Shown here piece by piece: positions 12,155-26,200 of a DNA stretch of 64,000 nucleotides. The notes beneath the pieces are model-generated. The model did no database searches. It had not been told where the DNA came from and saw only the letters and a program-made list of their open reading frames with translations. Position numbers and translations under genes: made by a program. The stretch's first letter is position 1; every line of letters starts with the position of its first letter. This DNA is from Onchocerca lupi (lineage: Eukaryota > Nematoda > Chromadorea > Rhabditida > Onchocercidae), in the NCBI GenBank assembly GCA_028564675.1, contig JAOVVO010000009.1, positions 310,001 to 374,000 on the forward strand, written 5' to 3'.

Positions 12155-15100
12155 ATGTTTCCCTTGAACGCTGCTGCATTTGCAGCCGCTCATGCGGCTG
12201 CTACTAATTCCTGTTCAACATTTGGAACAGCAACGGCGATTGATGGATTACCTGAATCAAACTCTAATTCATTGGGATCATCGCAATGTCTGGTCACTGT
12301 CGCTAGTACTCCAACAACTGCTAATTTCATCAGCGATAAGTAAGTTAAAGTATTTTTGATACACCAAAAAAGTCCAGAGAATGACTAAATAAGAATTCCA
12401 GATTTTACATAAAATTGAAGCAAACATTGAGATTGAGTATCTGCATCTGCGAGCAGATGAGCAATGGCCGTTGCAAATGCTTGTAATTAATAAAATATCT
12501 CGAAAAATCTCGTGGGATCTAACGAATTCTTGTTAAGTAAGCTTGTTTCTAGTAGATGGAATGCTAAAAGAGGTATAAGAGTACGGCTGATGGAATATCG
12601 AATATTTGGGAGAGAGGGAGAAGAAGGAAATTAAATGGAATAAAGGTTGTTTGCAAGGATTATTCGATTGCTTCCAAAATTAATCAGTGAATTAACGTAC
12701 AAGCAAAAAACTATTTTTCTTCTTTAATGGATCATCTGAATATGAAGAAGCTCATTTAATTTTCATTCGATTTCACTCCTTCATTACAACTCCTTCTTGA
12801 AATAACTGCTCTTTCCTCTTTTTTATTGAAATATGTTTTGCTATTAGTCAAACGTGCTACCACAAAACGTTTTAGGTTTGATCAAAATTTGCAATATACT
12901 ACGGCCATTTTACATCTACTTTTTAATGAATATAAAATGACATCAAATTTGTATGCGCAACTTTTTTGATGGCAATATGTCTGAACTATTCATATTCTTT
13001 CTCATTTTATTACTGCAGCATCCGTACTTACGGTTAATGTGAAACTAAATTATAAAAAAATAAATTACTGGTTTTTAAAAAAAATCTGCTGCTTAAGAAG
13101 TTAAATTCTGACTAAATTTTATTTCCTGCTAATTATAAAACAGCAATGAGTTTAGGGTGGCTTAAGAGAAACGATCAAGCGAGCAGAACTCTTTTCATAA
13201 ATAAATGGCTGTACTCGGCCACGCTCCGCGTGACTTTGGTCCAGCTAGTGCATATAAATAAAACTGTCTGCTCAATTTTTTACCTGTCATAGGTGTAGAG
13301 TAAAAAAAAAAAGTAGCTATATCTACATAGAAATACGTGCTTATTCGAATGCAACGTTGTAGCAAAAGCAACAACGAACATTTTCTATTTTTATTTATAT
13401 AAATGAGACAACAGGTCACAAATAGGAAGAAGCAAACTTAGTATTTTTTGCAAAGTAGGGAAAATTTCAAATGTCGGGACGGATATCCACTCCATAAAAA
13501 GTGCACTTCTTTCAAAAATCAGTAATACCGAAAATCTTTGGCGCAGAATCTAATAGAAGAAGAGTAAACAAGTTCATCTTCATTCACAAGATGTTGCTTT
13601 GGAGAAATTTTTCAACTTCTTCACTTAAGTGTTGCTATATCAAAATCTTATCGATGCAGGAACATTACAAGAGAAGTATATGTTTAAAAAAAAATCTGAG
13701 TTTTTTTGATCCAAATACACATGGCTCTCCTTCATATTTCATTTCCAGCTAACGTCATTAGGACTTCAATTTATAGTAGTCCAGAACGAAAAAGTTCGAA
13801 ATCTATATACAATGTTGAAATTGGATTAGCCATTACTTGAAGGTAGTGTAAGACGAATGTGGCGTTCTTCAGTTACCACTCATAGCATAGAAAATTGACT
13901 ATTGTCGATACACAGGTTTGTCAAGAAAAATCTGCCTTATTGAAAGAAATGCAACAATACGAGGGTTAATGCTTGAAACTTTTTATGTAGACATTTCTCG
14001 AAACTTTTTCTTATTCTTAAGTTGTCAAAATAAATGTTAGTCTTATCTGAGCTGCAAAATTCATAGCAGCGAGATATAAGTAACGGGTATACTCGTTACT
14101 TTATATCAAATTACAGCCAACAACATTTATTGAAGTTAAAGGAGAAACTTATCTACTAAACTAGAATTTTTTCAATGTATAGGTTACTTCATTAAGAACA
14201 GATTCTTTAATAACAAGCATTAAATCATTCTTGGGCCTTTCATTTTCTTCTCAAATATAATGTGGCATTAATTTCAGTTTTCAAATACTTTTGTTTCTTA
14301 AGGTGCGACTTACTAAAACCAGATATACTCGATGCTACAGGAATAAGTAACTGTCACAACTATCCCACATCATCTTGGACTGATCATTTACCGTTGCTCG
14401 GTGGTATGCTTATCTTTTTCAACTTTGAATTATTCATTGATATAAGATTAACCAATAATTTAGAAAAGTGATAATACTACAGAAACACACTGATTTCACG
14501 TCACAATTCCGCACTGCAATGTTAAATCTATCTGTTCGTTACTAATTAAATTCTCAATTTGTCATACTTAGAATGGAGAAAATGTTCTTCCAGCATTGTG
14601 CAAATTTATCGATTCTTTCTGATAGTGTAACAGTAAATATGTTAATCTACTATATCCGGAATTCAGGATATCATCGAGCATCACCGGCATTTGATGCCTC
14701 ATATTCACCATGCACCACTTCCTACTCAATATGTGATCAGAGCGTGTTTAATACACATCAATCTTGTTTTACATCACCCGCTGTTCCTCTTGGGTTTGTT
14801 AATCATTTTTTTAATGAGTTTAGTTATCATTCAACAAAAATCTTTCAAAATGAATTTATTTTTGAAATCATGAAAATCTGCATATAATTTAGAAAATTTT
14901 TGGAATTCTTAATGATGACATACATTATTTAGATTTGAGATAATAAATGCTCCAGTCGGCAGTAGTCAGGTAGAAAAAAATTTGGAACCACCACTATTGC
15001 CTACTTCGTCACACTGTAATAAATCTGAAAATGAGGAAGATATAAACAATGACAGTATAACCAGGTACTTCCTTATATTTGCTTATATCGCCTGCTGAAA

Positions 15101-16318
15101 TTCGTATTAAAAAAACTTCAATATAATTTTTATTAGTTCTTTCAATATATTTAAGCTATGTCATACCATATCTCTTCTAGTCTGAAGAGTGGGCAATGTC
15201 AACAATGGAGAAGTGGATGACATTGAAAATTTTAGAAATGAACGCTGAAAATTCGTACAACATAGATATGCTTCATGCTATTCATTCACAATGTTTTAGT
15301 AAAAAGGCAAGTGAAGATATAACCGATGTTCTCAACGAAAATGAAACAGTTAATGAGGATGTTGAAGGTGGACATTTTGCTCTAAATTTGAATTTTCAAT
15401 CATTAATGAAAAATTGGAAATTATGTTGACTTCACTATTTCGTTATTTTACATATAGGAATGCTTTTTTAAAATATAAAAAAATTTTCGCAAAAAAAAAG
15501 GATCGTTATGAATAAAAAAATTTCCGAAAATGTTTTCTCCTACCTTTCCAATTTTGTATTTTTTGTAGAGGAAAGAGGGAAAAAGAAACGACGCAAACGA
15601 CGAGTGTTATTCACAAAATTGCAAACTTATGAACTTGAAAGGAGATTTCGCACACAGAGATATCTTTCGGCGCCTGAACGTGAGCAGCTTGCCATGCAAA
15701 TCCGATTAACGCCTACCCAAGTGAAAATTTGGTTCCAGAATCATAGGTATCTATCAACCTTAATGCTTCAGACAAAAAAATCGTTAAAAATAGAAGTCCT
15801 GCATTTTAGCGAAGTCATTCTGCAAATTTCAAGTTTAATTTCATTTCGTTTCTAAAAATCACAAACTTTGTATTGATACATTTATTTTATGATAAACGAC
15901 GAATATTATTTATACATAAACTCACTGTCGTTTGGCTCTTTCATTGATAAAAATAATCCTTTGCACTTTTTGGATTCAAATCAAAAGAATATATTCATAG
16001 CAGAACTCTAAAAACTTACCATTTCAATTTTTTAGGTATAAAACGAAGAAGACTTGCCAGGATAAAGGACTAAATAGTAATCTGATACAAAGTAATATGT
16101 CAATGCTACCTGTTAATTTCCCGCAATCAAAACGCATTCCGGTGCAAATGCTGGTCCATGACGGGAAACGATGTCCCACGGATTTCGTTACCGGTACTTG
16201 CCCGCAATCCAATACACTTCCCGGTCCTTTCACATCAAATGGCAATTATTTTACACCCACAAGTTCTATTTTGCCCTCCAGCTCACATTACTATATATCA
16301 AATGGATGGGCTTGGTAA
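12155..16318 (+). CDS. NK-2 class homeobox transcription factor
   Basis: Exons: 12155-12339, 14303-14403, 14667-14793, an exon from 14933, 15181-15367, 15569-15746 and 16036-16318. The homeodomain lies in exon 6 and the start of exon 7: basic arm KKRRKRRVLF, helix 1 TYELERRF, recognition helix LTPTQVKIWFQNHRYK. Tyr in the HRY position (residue 54 of the homeodomain) marks the NK-2 class and its CAAGTG-type DNA preference. The last exon carries an NK-2 specific domain, KRIPVQMLVHDGKRC, about 35 residues downstream. The N-terminus is Ala-, Ser- and Thr-rich. Exon 4 has a donor choice. CAG-GTAGAA at 14969 keeps phase with exon 5 (giving about 365 aa), while the later donor at 15064 does not. It acts as a nuclear regulator of cell fate; which NK-2 paralogue this is (ceh-22, ceh-27 or ceh-28-like) is open. 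Confidence 0.88.
13217..13246 (+). mobile_element. Helitron-like 3' terminus: hairpin plus CTAG
   Basis: A perfect 5-bp stem (CACGC/GCGTG around a three-base loop) is followed about a dozen bases later by CTAG and then T. This is the canonical layout of a Helitron 3' end: subterminal hairpin, CTRR, then the host T of the A-T target. The short element copy 2 begins directly after it. The same stem (CACGCTTTGCGTG) recurs at 53665-53677, again directly before a TCTATATAAATAAAAATG left end. Confidence 0.55.
13249..13404. mobile_element. Short non-autonomous element (copy 2) in intron 1 of the homeobox gene
   Basis: A diverged copy of the 3.7-kb element. The left end is CATATAAATAAAAC; the inner text ACCTGTCATAGGTGTAGAG is a decayed form of the palindrome. 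CTTATTCGAATGCAACGTTG is shared almost exactly, and the right end is CTATTTTTATTTATATAAA. It sits inside the large first intron of the homeobox gene. Confidence 0.65.
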
Positions 16319-17226
16319 TTAAACCGCGGAACAAATTAATTTTTATTTCTATTTCACTTTTACTTTAGGCAGTCTTTTGAAAGAGGGGAAATTCTATGAG
16401 ATTTATTTTACATCTTCCATCTATTATGAAAATATTTTTACATATAGCTAATATTGGTAATATCAATTGGAATGAATTCGAAAATTTTAGTGCCTCAAAA
16501 AGAACTGAAGAATCCAATAGAATCTAGCACAATTTTGATCACATATTATCCATGTTGCTGATGCATTTAAGAAACGAAAAGGAGAAATTCTGACCTTGTA
16601 AGCTTTGAGCCACATGTTGTAAATTCCGTTCCAATATATTTATGATGTGACTGCATGCGAATATTTATTTCATATGGTTTCTTTTCGAGAAATATCACAA
16701 CCGTAAGATTAAAATTAATTCTTCACTTTGCATAATTCTTAACAATATCATGTTTCCTTTTTGTTACATGTTTACTTCATCCATGCAAATTATTAATAAT
16801 TTTTAAATATTATGACGTTTCTGATTTCCTCATTTAAATCAACTGATAGTGCGCAAGCGGGATTAATCCATAAGTGTCTTCTAGTAGTCTTTTGTTTTTA
16901 TTATAGAATTTCGTTATTTATTTCAATTTAATTATTTTTCATAAAAGTATACGAAAAACAATGCAGAGGAAATAACATCAAAATTTTAGGAGAAAGAAAT
17001 ATACATATCCAAGTCTATATAAATTTGACTCCATTCTGCTAATTTATCAGCATTATAGGATCTTTTTCACAGTTGATTTAATCATCTTAATCATCTATCG
17101 AATAACTCTCGAAGTGAGCTTGCTCTATGGAAATCAGCTTATATATAAAGTTCTCTCTCCTCGTCTCTAATGACTCAGCTCGTGAAATACTTTAATTAAT
17201 ATAAACAACAGTTAAAAACAACAGTA
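16319..17226. other. Intergenic spacer between convergent genes
   Basis: About 0.9 kb between the stop of the homeobox gene (plus) and the poly(A) signal of the PLC-beta gene (minus). It should hold both 3' UTRs. No other feature was recognised. Confidence 0.4.
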
Positions 17227-17232
17227 TTTATT
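17227..17232 (-). terminator. Poly(A) signal of the PLC-beta gene
   Basis: AATAAA on the minus strand, about 40 nt past the TAG of the PLC-beta reading frame, the usual distance for a compact nematode 3' UTR. It supports 17272 as the true 3' end of the coding region. Confidence 0.6.
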
Positions 17233-17271
17233 AACGTCCAAAACACATGCAATATAAATATTAATAGATAA

Positions 17272-20200
17272 CTAAGAGTCACGAAGCACAGAAGCCGTTT
17301 TTTTCAATCTCTGAAAATGGTTTTTTGATAAATCTCTTATATATATATATATATATAGAAAACAGATATCTGGTCGAATTCCTGATTGATTTGAATATGA
17401 GAGACACGCTTAACACTTCTTTTGTTTTATGTCTTGTCAAGAATATTCAACTAAATTTTAAACTTAAACAAATGGCACACTACCTGCTCCATTCGTTTTC
17501 GAATATCTCGTTTTAGCAACTCGCAGTTTTCATCAATTTCTTTCGATCTTCTTTCTTTCGATTTATTTAATCTTCTTTGCTCTTCTACGCCAAGTTTTAC
17601 ATATTTTCTTCGCAATTCTTCTGTTCTAAAAACCATGACATATAATTACCACTTTTTGGAGCATCTATTTTCTTGAAACAAATTGGAATACTTGCTTAGA
17701 ATGCAAGAAATTGTGAAAATATTTTGGAAATTCTAACAATAAATGCTAATAAGGTTTTAGCATCCTTAAAATTGGGAAATCTCCATATCAGTTCACTTTG
17801 TTCCGGAGAAATTCGTTTAAATCAACTTCGAGAAAACAAACAGTAAATAGATACATACCGCTGCGCTCAAAAAATACTGTAAAGCTATAAGGGAGAAATG
17901 GTGGTTTGTGTCACTCAAGGCCAACTAACTTTTGTTTACATTGAAAAGCGCTGAGTGACATACCCATCCGTTCCAGCCACATTCCATTGCTCTTCATAGC
18001 GTTTTTGATGATTTAATCTGATCAATTGTTTCGATTCACTGAAATGAAGGCAATTCAAAAAAAGAAAAAAACAAAGACTTTAATCCTTCTCGAGTCATTA
18101 AAATTTATTTTTTGACAACTTTTTCAAAAAAGTTCATCCCTAAAAAACTCTTTTTGAATCATAAATTCCCATCTTTTTGATTCCCTTACCTTTAAAAATA
18201 TAAATCAAAGTTCTTCATCTCAAATACTGAAAGGATTTTCTTTTAAATCTACTGAAAGAACTTTTGAAGTGTCGCGAAACTACAATTTACTCATTATTTT
18301 TATATGTCTATTTACAACTGTTGCCTGCTATTGAACGATATACCATTTATAAGCCATATCGAGTCGTTTTATGAGTTTTTTCCTGTTCTGTTCGACCAGT
18401 GATATGATAAGTTCTGTTCTCTGAACAAATTTTTGTCTTGACTTGACTAACTATCAAAACTTCAAATTGCGAAGTATAGCAAACACTCAGTAATTCTCTT
18501 TTCAAAGCTCTTTTCTTTTTATTTGATCTATTTTCAAAAACAAGCCGTTTGAAGAAGGGCTAACCTCCTTCTCATACTTAGCGTAGATAGCAAAAGCATC
18601 TTCAGGCACACTGTTCACGGAAGAAGGTACCCTGAAAAAATTTTACTTCATAAATGTGAGAGGCAAATTACTTCTCAACTCAATGATTTCCAGAATAACG
18701 AAGTCGACATCATCATTCTCTCATCTTTTTTTCTCGTTTGAAGCTATGCTCCATCAATAAACAATACTTTTGCTTGGAGGAAACATCAAGTAGATCCAGG
18801 ATGGATTGATGTTTCTTCCTGAAATTCTTCTCCAACTTTACAACTTTCTGGCTGCTGGCTAATTCATCCTCGCTTAAAAACCTGATTTCCATGTCATCCA
18901 AATAAAAGCGTTCCTTTAGCTTTTCTGTAAATTTAATAAATTGTAGGAATCAAATATAATAAAGTGGTACTAAATTCGGCATGGGATTAAAACTTAAGTT
19001 CCAGATGCTTATCAGTGAAATAAAAAAACAATATCCCAATTTCATCATTCCTGGGAAAATTGCAAAAGGAAACAGGCCTCTAGCTCTAGAAATACATTCT
19101 TATTTGATCACCCATCCAAAAAAATCATTTATTATCATGCAATCATAGTAAAATTGGAATATGCCCGCAGTTTCAAAACCGTGAAAGCTTGCTGAAACTT
19201 AAGTTATCCGGACATTTCACGCATTATATTATCTATATGCTGAACAAGCCAAACAGTAGTTTGGCAAAAGAAAACCATGATCTCAATCATTTGATGGATT
19301 ATTTTAATCATATAATTGTGGCAAAAAACAAAAGTTCGAAATCAATCTTGTAAACAAAAATAATTAAATATTTATTATTTATTTACCGGACACATTCCAT
19401 TTATCGAAACTAAGCGACTTCATCCCGTCTTCACATATGCTTCCTTCTTTTAGTAATTCACTTCCCACACTTGCGAATTTCATCTAAAAAAACTCTCTTT
19501 ATGGAAAATCTTTAATCAAAAATAAGAAAATAATGAGGATAGAGTACTGTAGCGAACAATTTTACGCTAAGAAATCTTAAATTCCAATACTGTTATATGG
19601 ATTTAATTTCCTTACCTTCGATAATAAGCCAGCATTATTTTCAAAACTTCGGCCATGAATCATCCTATTGAATTCTTTGCCCTCTTCTGATCTCTGAATA
19701 TCCCAAAGTGATGATTCTGCAGATAATGATTGCGGTTCACTTTCCTCCAACGCCAAAAGCATTTTCTCACGTTGTTTCATGGTATTTATAGGATTTATCA
19801 ACGCTGCAGAAGCTGCTGAAAATTGCAGAATACATGGTATTTTAACAATTTCCAATAATCACTTCTGATTCCTTGGAACGAACAGACCGCTATCAAATTT
19901 TAAATGCTTCAACAGTTTAATAGAACTTTTAATATATTGAATGCTTAATTAAATCAATTTATTTAAGGATTCCAAGCAAAAATATGGATTTAAGGATGTT
20001 TTTAAATGTCAATAGTAGTTATAAACCTTCTTCACTTTCCATTATCTTTTTCATGGCCTCGATTGGATTCTGTAGTGCGTTTACCAGGTCTATAATGATA
20101 AATTACTGTTAATTTCTTTAAATAAATGATTAAACTAAATGAAATATATGAAAACATTAGGTTTAAAAAATTTGTGAATTTAATATTTCCTTTATAGAAA

Positions 20201-23200
20201 AAAAAAAAAAAACACCCGAGTAGATTCTTTATTTCCGACATCACTAATCGAAATAATCAGTGCCTTGCAATTAGGCATTCGATGATAAGGCAACTAAAGA
20301 AGAATGGCTCTGTTTTTTCGTTTGAAGAAAAAAAAAGATGATAATCTTTCGATATATTGAATAAGCCATACTAACGCTTCCATCGTCGATATAATCATGG
20401 ACAAGGAATAAAACAAAGAGTGACACGGGACCCAATGGACGGCTGTGAGCATTTCGAAGTGGAATGTGTCGGAAACCTGGTTGAATTGAACGGACCTGAA
20501 ACTATTTTATTGCAAAACGAACTGATTCTATAAAACAAGAAACCAGCTAAAGCTTATTTCATAGAACAAGAGACTAATTGAAACTTTAACAACAAATTAT
20601 TGTAAATAGAATAAAGCCGTAGTTAAATTAAATGAAATGGTATAACATGGAATAACATCAATCTCCTTCATAAGGTCATAGGTCAATCATGTTAGCATGA
20701 AGTCATGTGATTAGCCTGAAAAAGCAGTGAATGAAATAACCAGAAAGTTTTAATAAATAATTAGAACAGCAACTCGATCTCATATTTTAGAAATCAAGAA
20801 TGAACTTACATGTAAGAAACAATGTCCGATAAGACGACCACTGTCTTCGTATACGGCCAAACGAATTGATGCCATTGCCGGAAATATAATCTGCAAAATG
20901 GAAGATGATGACCCCCGACCTTCAGTGAACTTGTATACTTAAAAACAAAATTGCCCGCTAAATTTTTGAGTTTAAGTCAACCAAAAGAAGCGTACTCGAT
21001 GTGCCTTTCATACTTCAGTGATATCGACAATATTTGTTTATTTAATCCGAATTTTTATAAAAATTGAAAAGTTTAAAGTTTCTAGTAACTGACCTTTTCA
21101 AATTTAAAACTTTCCTCACAAAAGTTCATATAAATGGGATTAATTCCGTTATCCATAACAATTCTCGTGCGATATTTTCGCTTCGAAAATCGCGATAAAT
21201 CGTTAAAATGTCCATAAAAATTTACTTCTGCATATGTTGAAGGACGCTTCTCGCATGCAAATGATAGCATCTGAGCAGAAATTACCTACAAATAACTTGA
21301 ACTGAACAGAAAATCGAAAATTCCCGAACTTCAGAAATAAGTCAGTGCCAAAAAGAAACTAACAGTAACAGAAAGATAAGCGGGCACAACGAGATCCATA
21401 GTATGCGTTTCGAATGGGTTAAACTTTGCATCAGCTTTACGCATCAGACTCGGTTTGGGGACGTATCCGGAACGGCCATTTTGTTCGAAAAATGCAGCAT
21501 TCATTTGGAACGGTATATCAGGTGTTTGCATATTTATAGCCGTCATTTGGCAACCGCAATTCCAAAATTTCTAAAAAAAAATTTTTCCTATTTTTCTAGA
21601 TTCAAATTTTCTAAATCCTATTTTTAAATCTTCTAAAACATTTAAAAGCATTTAATAAATCAGCTGTCGCATTTTGAATTATGGAAACGTACAATAGGCC
21701 AAAAATTGCTGGAATCAACACGTTTGCCTTTTGGATAAACACGTGTAATTTGTCTTTTATTGTGATTCACAAATTCGATAGGGTTCTGCTTTACCAGTTC
21801 ATAAGCACGAGATTCGTTCATTGAAAATAATTCAGAACTCATCTGTTTGCCTATACCAAGTAAATTCAATCTTTACTTATGAACTTTATAAGAGAAATAA
21901 AAATTAAAAAGGCAATGATGTTATAGGTATCGCTTTTTTTCATAAGAAAAAGTTATTACAACTCGATGTTTCAAGTGCAGTGAAAATTTTTGAAATTTAT
22001 ACTCAAATTACCATTTTTTAACAGTCTATCTAATTTTGTACTGAAATTGATTTTTAAATTAATATGTACCAAATAGGCATCAATACAAAATCTAGTAAAA
22101 GCAGAAAATTATTAGGAAACGAAACATCAAAAAAGTTATTGGAATCATCAATTGTGAAAGAAATTATTTGAATTATTTCAGAAACTAAATATATTTTTCT
22201 TCCTTCAGAAACTATAAATTGAGAAGAGCGGAAAATTTACTTACTTTCGCAATCTGCAAATGATGTGAACTTGCCCATAGCACGCATATAATTTACGAGG
22301 TCCGACAGTTCACGAGCAACTACCTGTAATTTCTTAAGGATTATAAGTGGTTTGAAAGTCAAAAAATAAGAATTTTTGACTGCAAGATTTCGTGAAATAA
22401 CAACAATAACTAACTGAGCTTCGCGGCTGTTCCTCTATATTCGCTTCATTTTGGTGTATGATATCATCTAAATTCTTAAAATAGTTAATTTTTTTACAAA
22501 AATGATTTTGTGAGCATATTAAATAATTTTAATAAATAGGAATTGAACTAAATTTTAAATTTAATAGAATTTAATTTTAATCTGATTTAAGCTGGTCAGG
22601 CAAGACTCAAAACTTCGCCGGTTAACTTGAAACCCACCTCTTTCGCTACTTTCACTTTCACTGAAATCGCTTCCCATGACACTCTGTGATGTCGATGCCG
22701 ATGCTGGAACAGTCATTGTTGAAGTCATTAGCATTCAGATACAGTTTATTTATGATGTGCAGTAAGCACAGGGATAGAAATTACTGGAAACTGATTGTTG
22801 AATTAAGGATTCACACTTCTGAATCTATTCTTACCACTTGACGGAAATACTAGTGGAAGAAACATTTAAAAATTAAGGAGAAATCAGTTCTATTTAAACT
22901 TACGATATTTTAGAGTGATTTTGAAGTTTCACCTAACTCAATTTTAGAATCACTGAATTGATTATATCATTTTCAACGAAATTTGAGCCGACTCATTATA
23001 AAAAAATCGATAGCATGACCGGATGAGATTAACGGTATTCAAGGAGAAAAGTCTCGCTATAAGGATTCGTTGATCTTTAATTTTAATAACTGAAAAGTTT
23101 TATGAGCGATGATTTTGACTCACTAGTTGATCTGTTAAAAAAATCTTCCGTTCCTGCATCATCGATCTTCTTATTTTTGATCAAAATTTTTTTCCTGAGC

Positions 23201-26200
23201 GCATTGGGAGACGGCAAATTCGCACCCTGCTTGATCTAAATAATTCTAACAAATTTAACGGTTTTATAAATTCATCTAATTTTTGATATTTGCCAATTTT
23301 AAATCAATATAGTTTCCTAATTAGAAAACTAAATATCGAAAGAGCAAATTTTGGAAAAATGAATGCTGAAGTACCGGATAATTGCTCAAAGGTTCAGTGA
23401 GTAATAAATTTCCGAAAATTTCTCGGCAATACAAAGCAATTTTCTTTTGCTGTTTAACAGAACAGTGATTCTCTAAAGACAGAATAACGGGAAATTCAGA
23501 AATTACGAAAGCCGTTTCCGCAATTGCTATAATAACATCCTGAAATCCGTTCTCTGATTTGAGGCATCAATAAAAAGAAAAGATCACATTCATTAATTTA
23601 GATGTCCTTACAAAAAAGAAAGTTTGTAGAGTAGTTCAAGATTAGATGAAATGAAAACAACTACTTCTTTAAAAGGCATTCTGAAAAAACGATTGGCATA
23701 TTTTGTTCCTAGCTGCAATCGAAAACAAATTTCATTTTTGAAATTAAAAAGGCTTATTGTATGTAAGATTGTACGATACTATATGTATGACATTTTCGGT
23801 ATATTTATCATATCAATATGAATTGAAAGTATTTTCCCATCCTCTTTTCTCCTGATTTCCTTAATGTAACTATCCCATTAAACCATTTTTTTTTTTAGAA
23901 ATCAGGAATTCATTGATTTTAAACTGATTAAAAAATGAGAAAAAACCTTAAATAATACAGATGTGACTCTAGTAAGCTGCGAAGGTCCATGCGTGATAAT
24001 TGGTTCACCACCTGATCCGTCCCAACAATCAAGTTCAATGGAACGACATCCGGACAATAACACATAACGATACATTTCCACGGAACTTTTAGAATTGACT
24101 TGGTAACCTATGCAAACTTTTTTTTTAAGTTAAAAAATATAAAAATCACAGTAACAATCAATTTGGTCGTTCAATTTTTTATTGTACTGATTCAGTGATT
24201 ATTTGCTAACTGATAAATTAATGAATACAAGAAACCTTTTATTTGGAAATGTTTGTAATCTTCCAAATCTCTAAAAAATTTTTTCGAACTTTAAAATACG
24301 AAGCAGTTAATAACAGAACAAAACAATCTATCTAAGAAATCTTATCAATGCTGAAAAAAGCATTATATATAAATTAGCAAGTCAGTTTTTACTCTTTCTC
24401 ATTATTAATAAACATAAAGCAGTTATGCCATTCATACTATTTGATCTTATTTTGATCACTGGAATGAATATAACCTTTACCTTTAAGGTACGTGTTGTGT
24501 GAGCTATTGATGAAATAATGTGAAATTGGTTTATGCATATTTTCTTCTTTTAGCACCAGATGGTGTCGATGCATACCGATGTTGTAGGCACTTAGCAGAA
24601 ATTTCAGAAATGATTCCTTCGTTAGATGCTCTTCTGAAAAGAACACTTGAAAAAATTAGTGAAACAAGATATTAAATTCAACAACAAGTATGAGAAATGA
24701 GAACAACGACAGAGTCAGAAGATGGAGCAGAGTAAAAAAGTATTCATTCACATCAGTAAAAAGAGAAGTAAATATAAATTCATATAAGAAATATACCATT
24801 TCTGCTCATCTCGCTAATTAAAAACTGAGCGATTTCTGGAGTGGGTGATGGATAAAGCAATTCATTGAGCCTCGGATCATAATGCTCCTCCTTGAGATAC
24901 TTTGCAAAATGCTCTGCATCTACTGTCTTCTTTCCTCCAAATCTGAAATTATAATTTAGAAACCATCTTCCTCAAGCTACCACCGCTGATATTACTGAGA
25001 GATAAAAATTCACCCCACTTTTTTCATTTTCTTTTTTTTTCCTCTCTTTTCTCCTATTGAAAATATATCCTTCCAATTCAGATTTCAGGAACAAAAAAAA
25101 AAAAAGTTTAAACGTTATTATGCTATGCTTAATCCATCTCAATCACCTGACGAAAAATTCAAAATAAAAAGTGTAGTTTCTCCAACGTATTTCGCAATTT
25201 AATAATTTCTATTCGTATTTCCATCAACCTAGTATTTTTATATGATAATAAATATTTTTAGCTGCCAGACATAATGATAGTAGAAACTTCTGATTTACTT
25301 TTTATGGAATATGTAATCCACATCAGTCCGTTCAAAAATACAGCAATAGCAGGAGAAAACGAAGTCATTTGTTATTTCATCCGTTGAAATCGTTTCCTAA
25401 ATTCGTTCACTGCAGTTACTAAACATAATAAATTTTGCTTTTTTTCCATTTTTGTCTGTTTTAGTTTTATATCAAATTAATATGAAACGAACTGAAAACC
25501 GAATGTTCAACCAGACAAAACTAAACACAACCTTACTATGGAAGGCAGGAAGTGCCTTCAACGATTTCTCAATATCTTTCCGATCTTCTTTATTTTTTAT
25601 GAACAGAAGGGCATCCAATATGCTGCAAGGAAATGGATTCGCATCATTTTTGTAGATATTTTATTTCATTATTTATCTTTAATACATCTAAGGCCTAGCA
25701 TTAACAATGAAATCTGAAATGATTTCTCAACGTGTAACTTCAAAAAATCCTTCAACATCAATTAGATGTCAACATAATAAATAAAGCAGAAAACTTTTCA
25801 AAAGAGTCTACTTTATCTTACTGTGAATAACTTTGAATTAATTCAATCAAAAGAGAAATCGAATATGCTGTTTAGATTACGATTTTTTATTCTAAATATA
25901 TATATATATATATATATATAAGTATTGTGAAACGGAGCATTAAATTTCTAGTCCAAGTCAAGACATTTCTTCATCTTAAATAAGGCTTCCAGTAGTAATC
26001 ATTAAATACTTTGTTGGGTGAAGATGTCGATAATGGTTTTAAGCTATTACTAGGTAAAAACTATTCAACTCGACATTTCTGAATGTAGCCTAACAAGGTG
26101 AAATATGCTTTCGTTCAATTTTTGATATCTGATTTTTCATTTTCTTGAACAATGTCATTTTGCAGTAAAAGGTAAAACTTGATAAATCGTCTTCGTTTTT

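Noticed and set aside
18713..18767. Extension of a PLC-beta exon to a stop (tail REKKMRE), suggesting an early C-terminus
   Set aside because: An in-phase GTATTG donor at 18767 leads to the next coiled-coil exon and the full tail. The extension is more simply intron sequence, though an alternative short isoform is not excluded.
20372..20495. Alternative reading frame of this exon with a different peptide (QVSDTFHFEML)
   Set aside because: The frame GFRHIPLRN followed by hydrophobic LFVLFLV matches the PLC-beta C2 end and is the one in phase with both neighbours.
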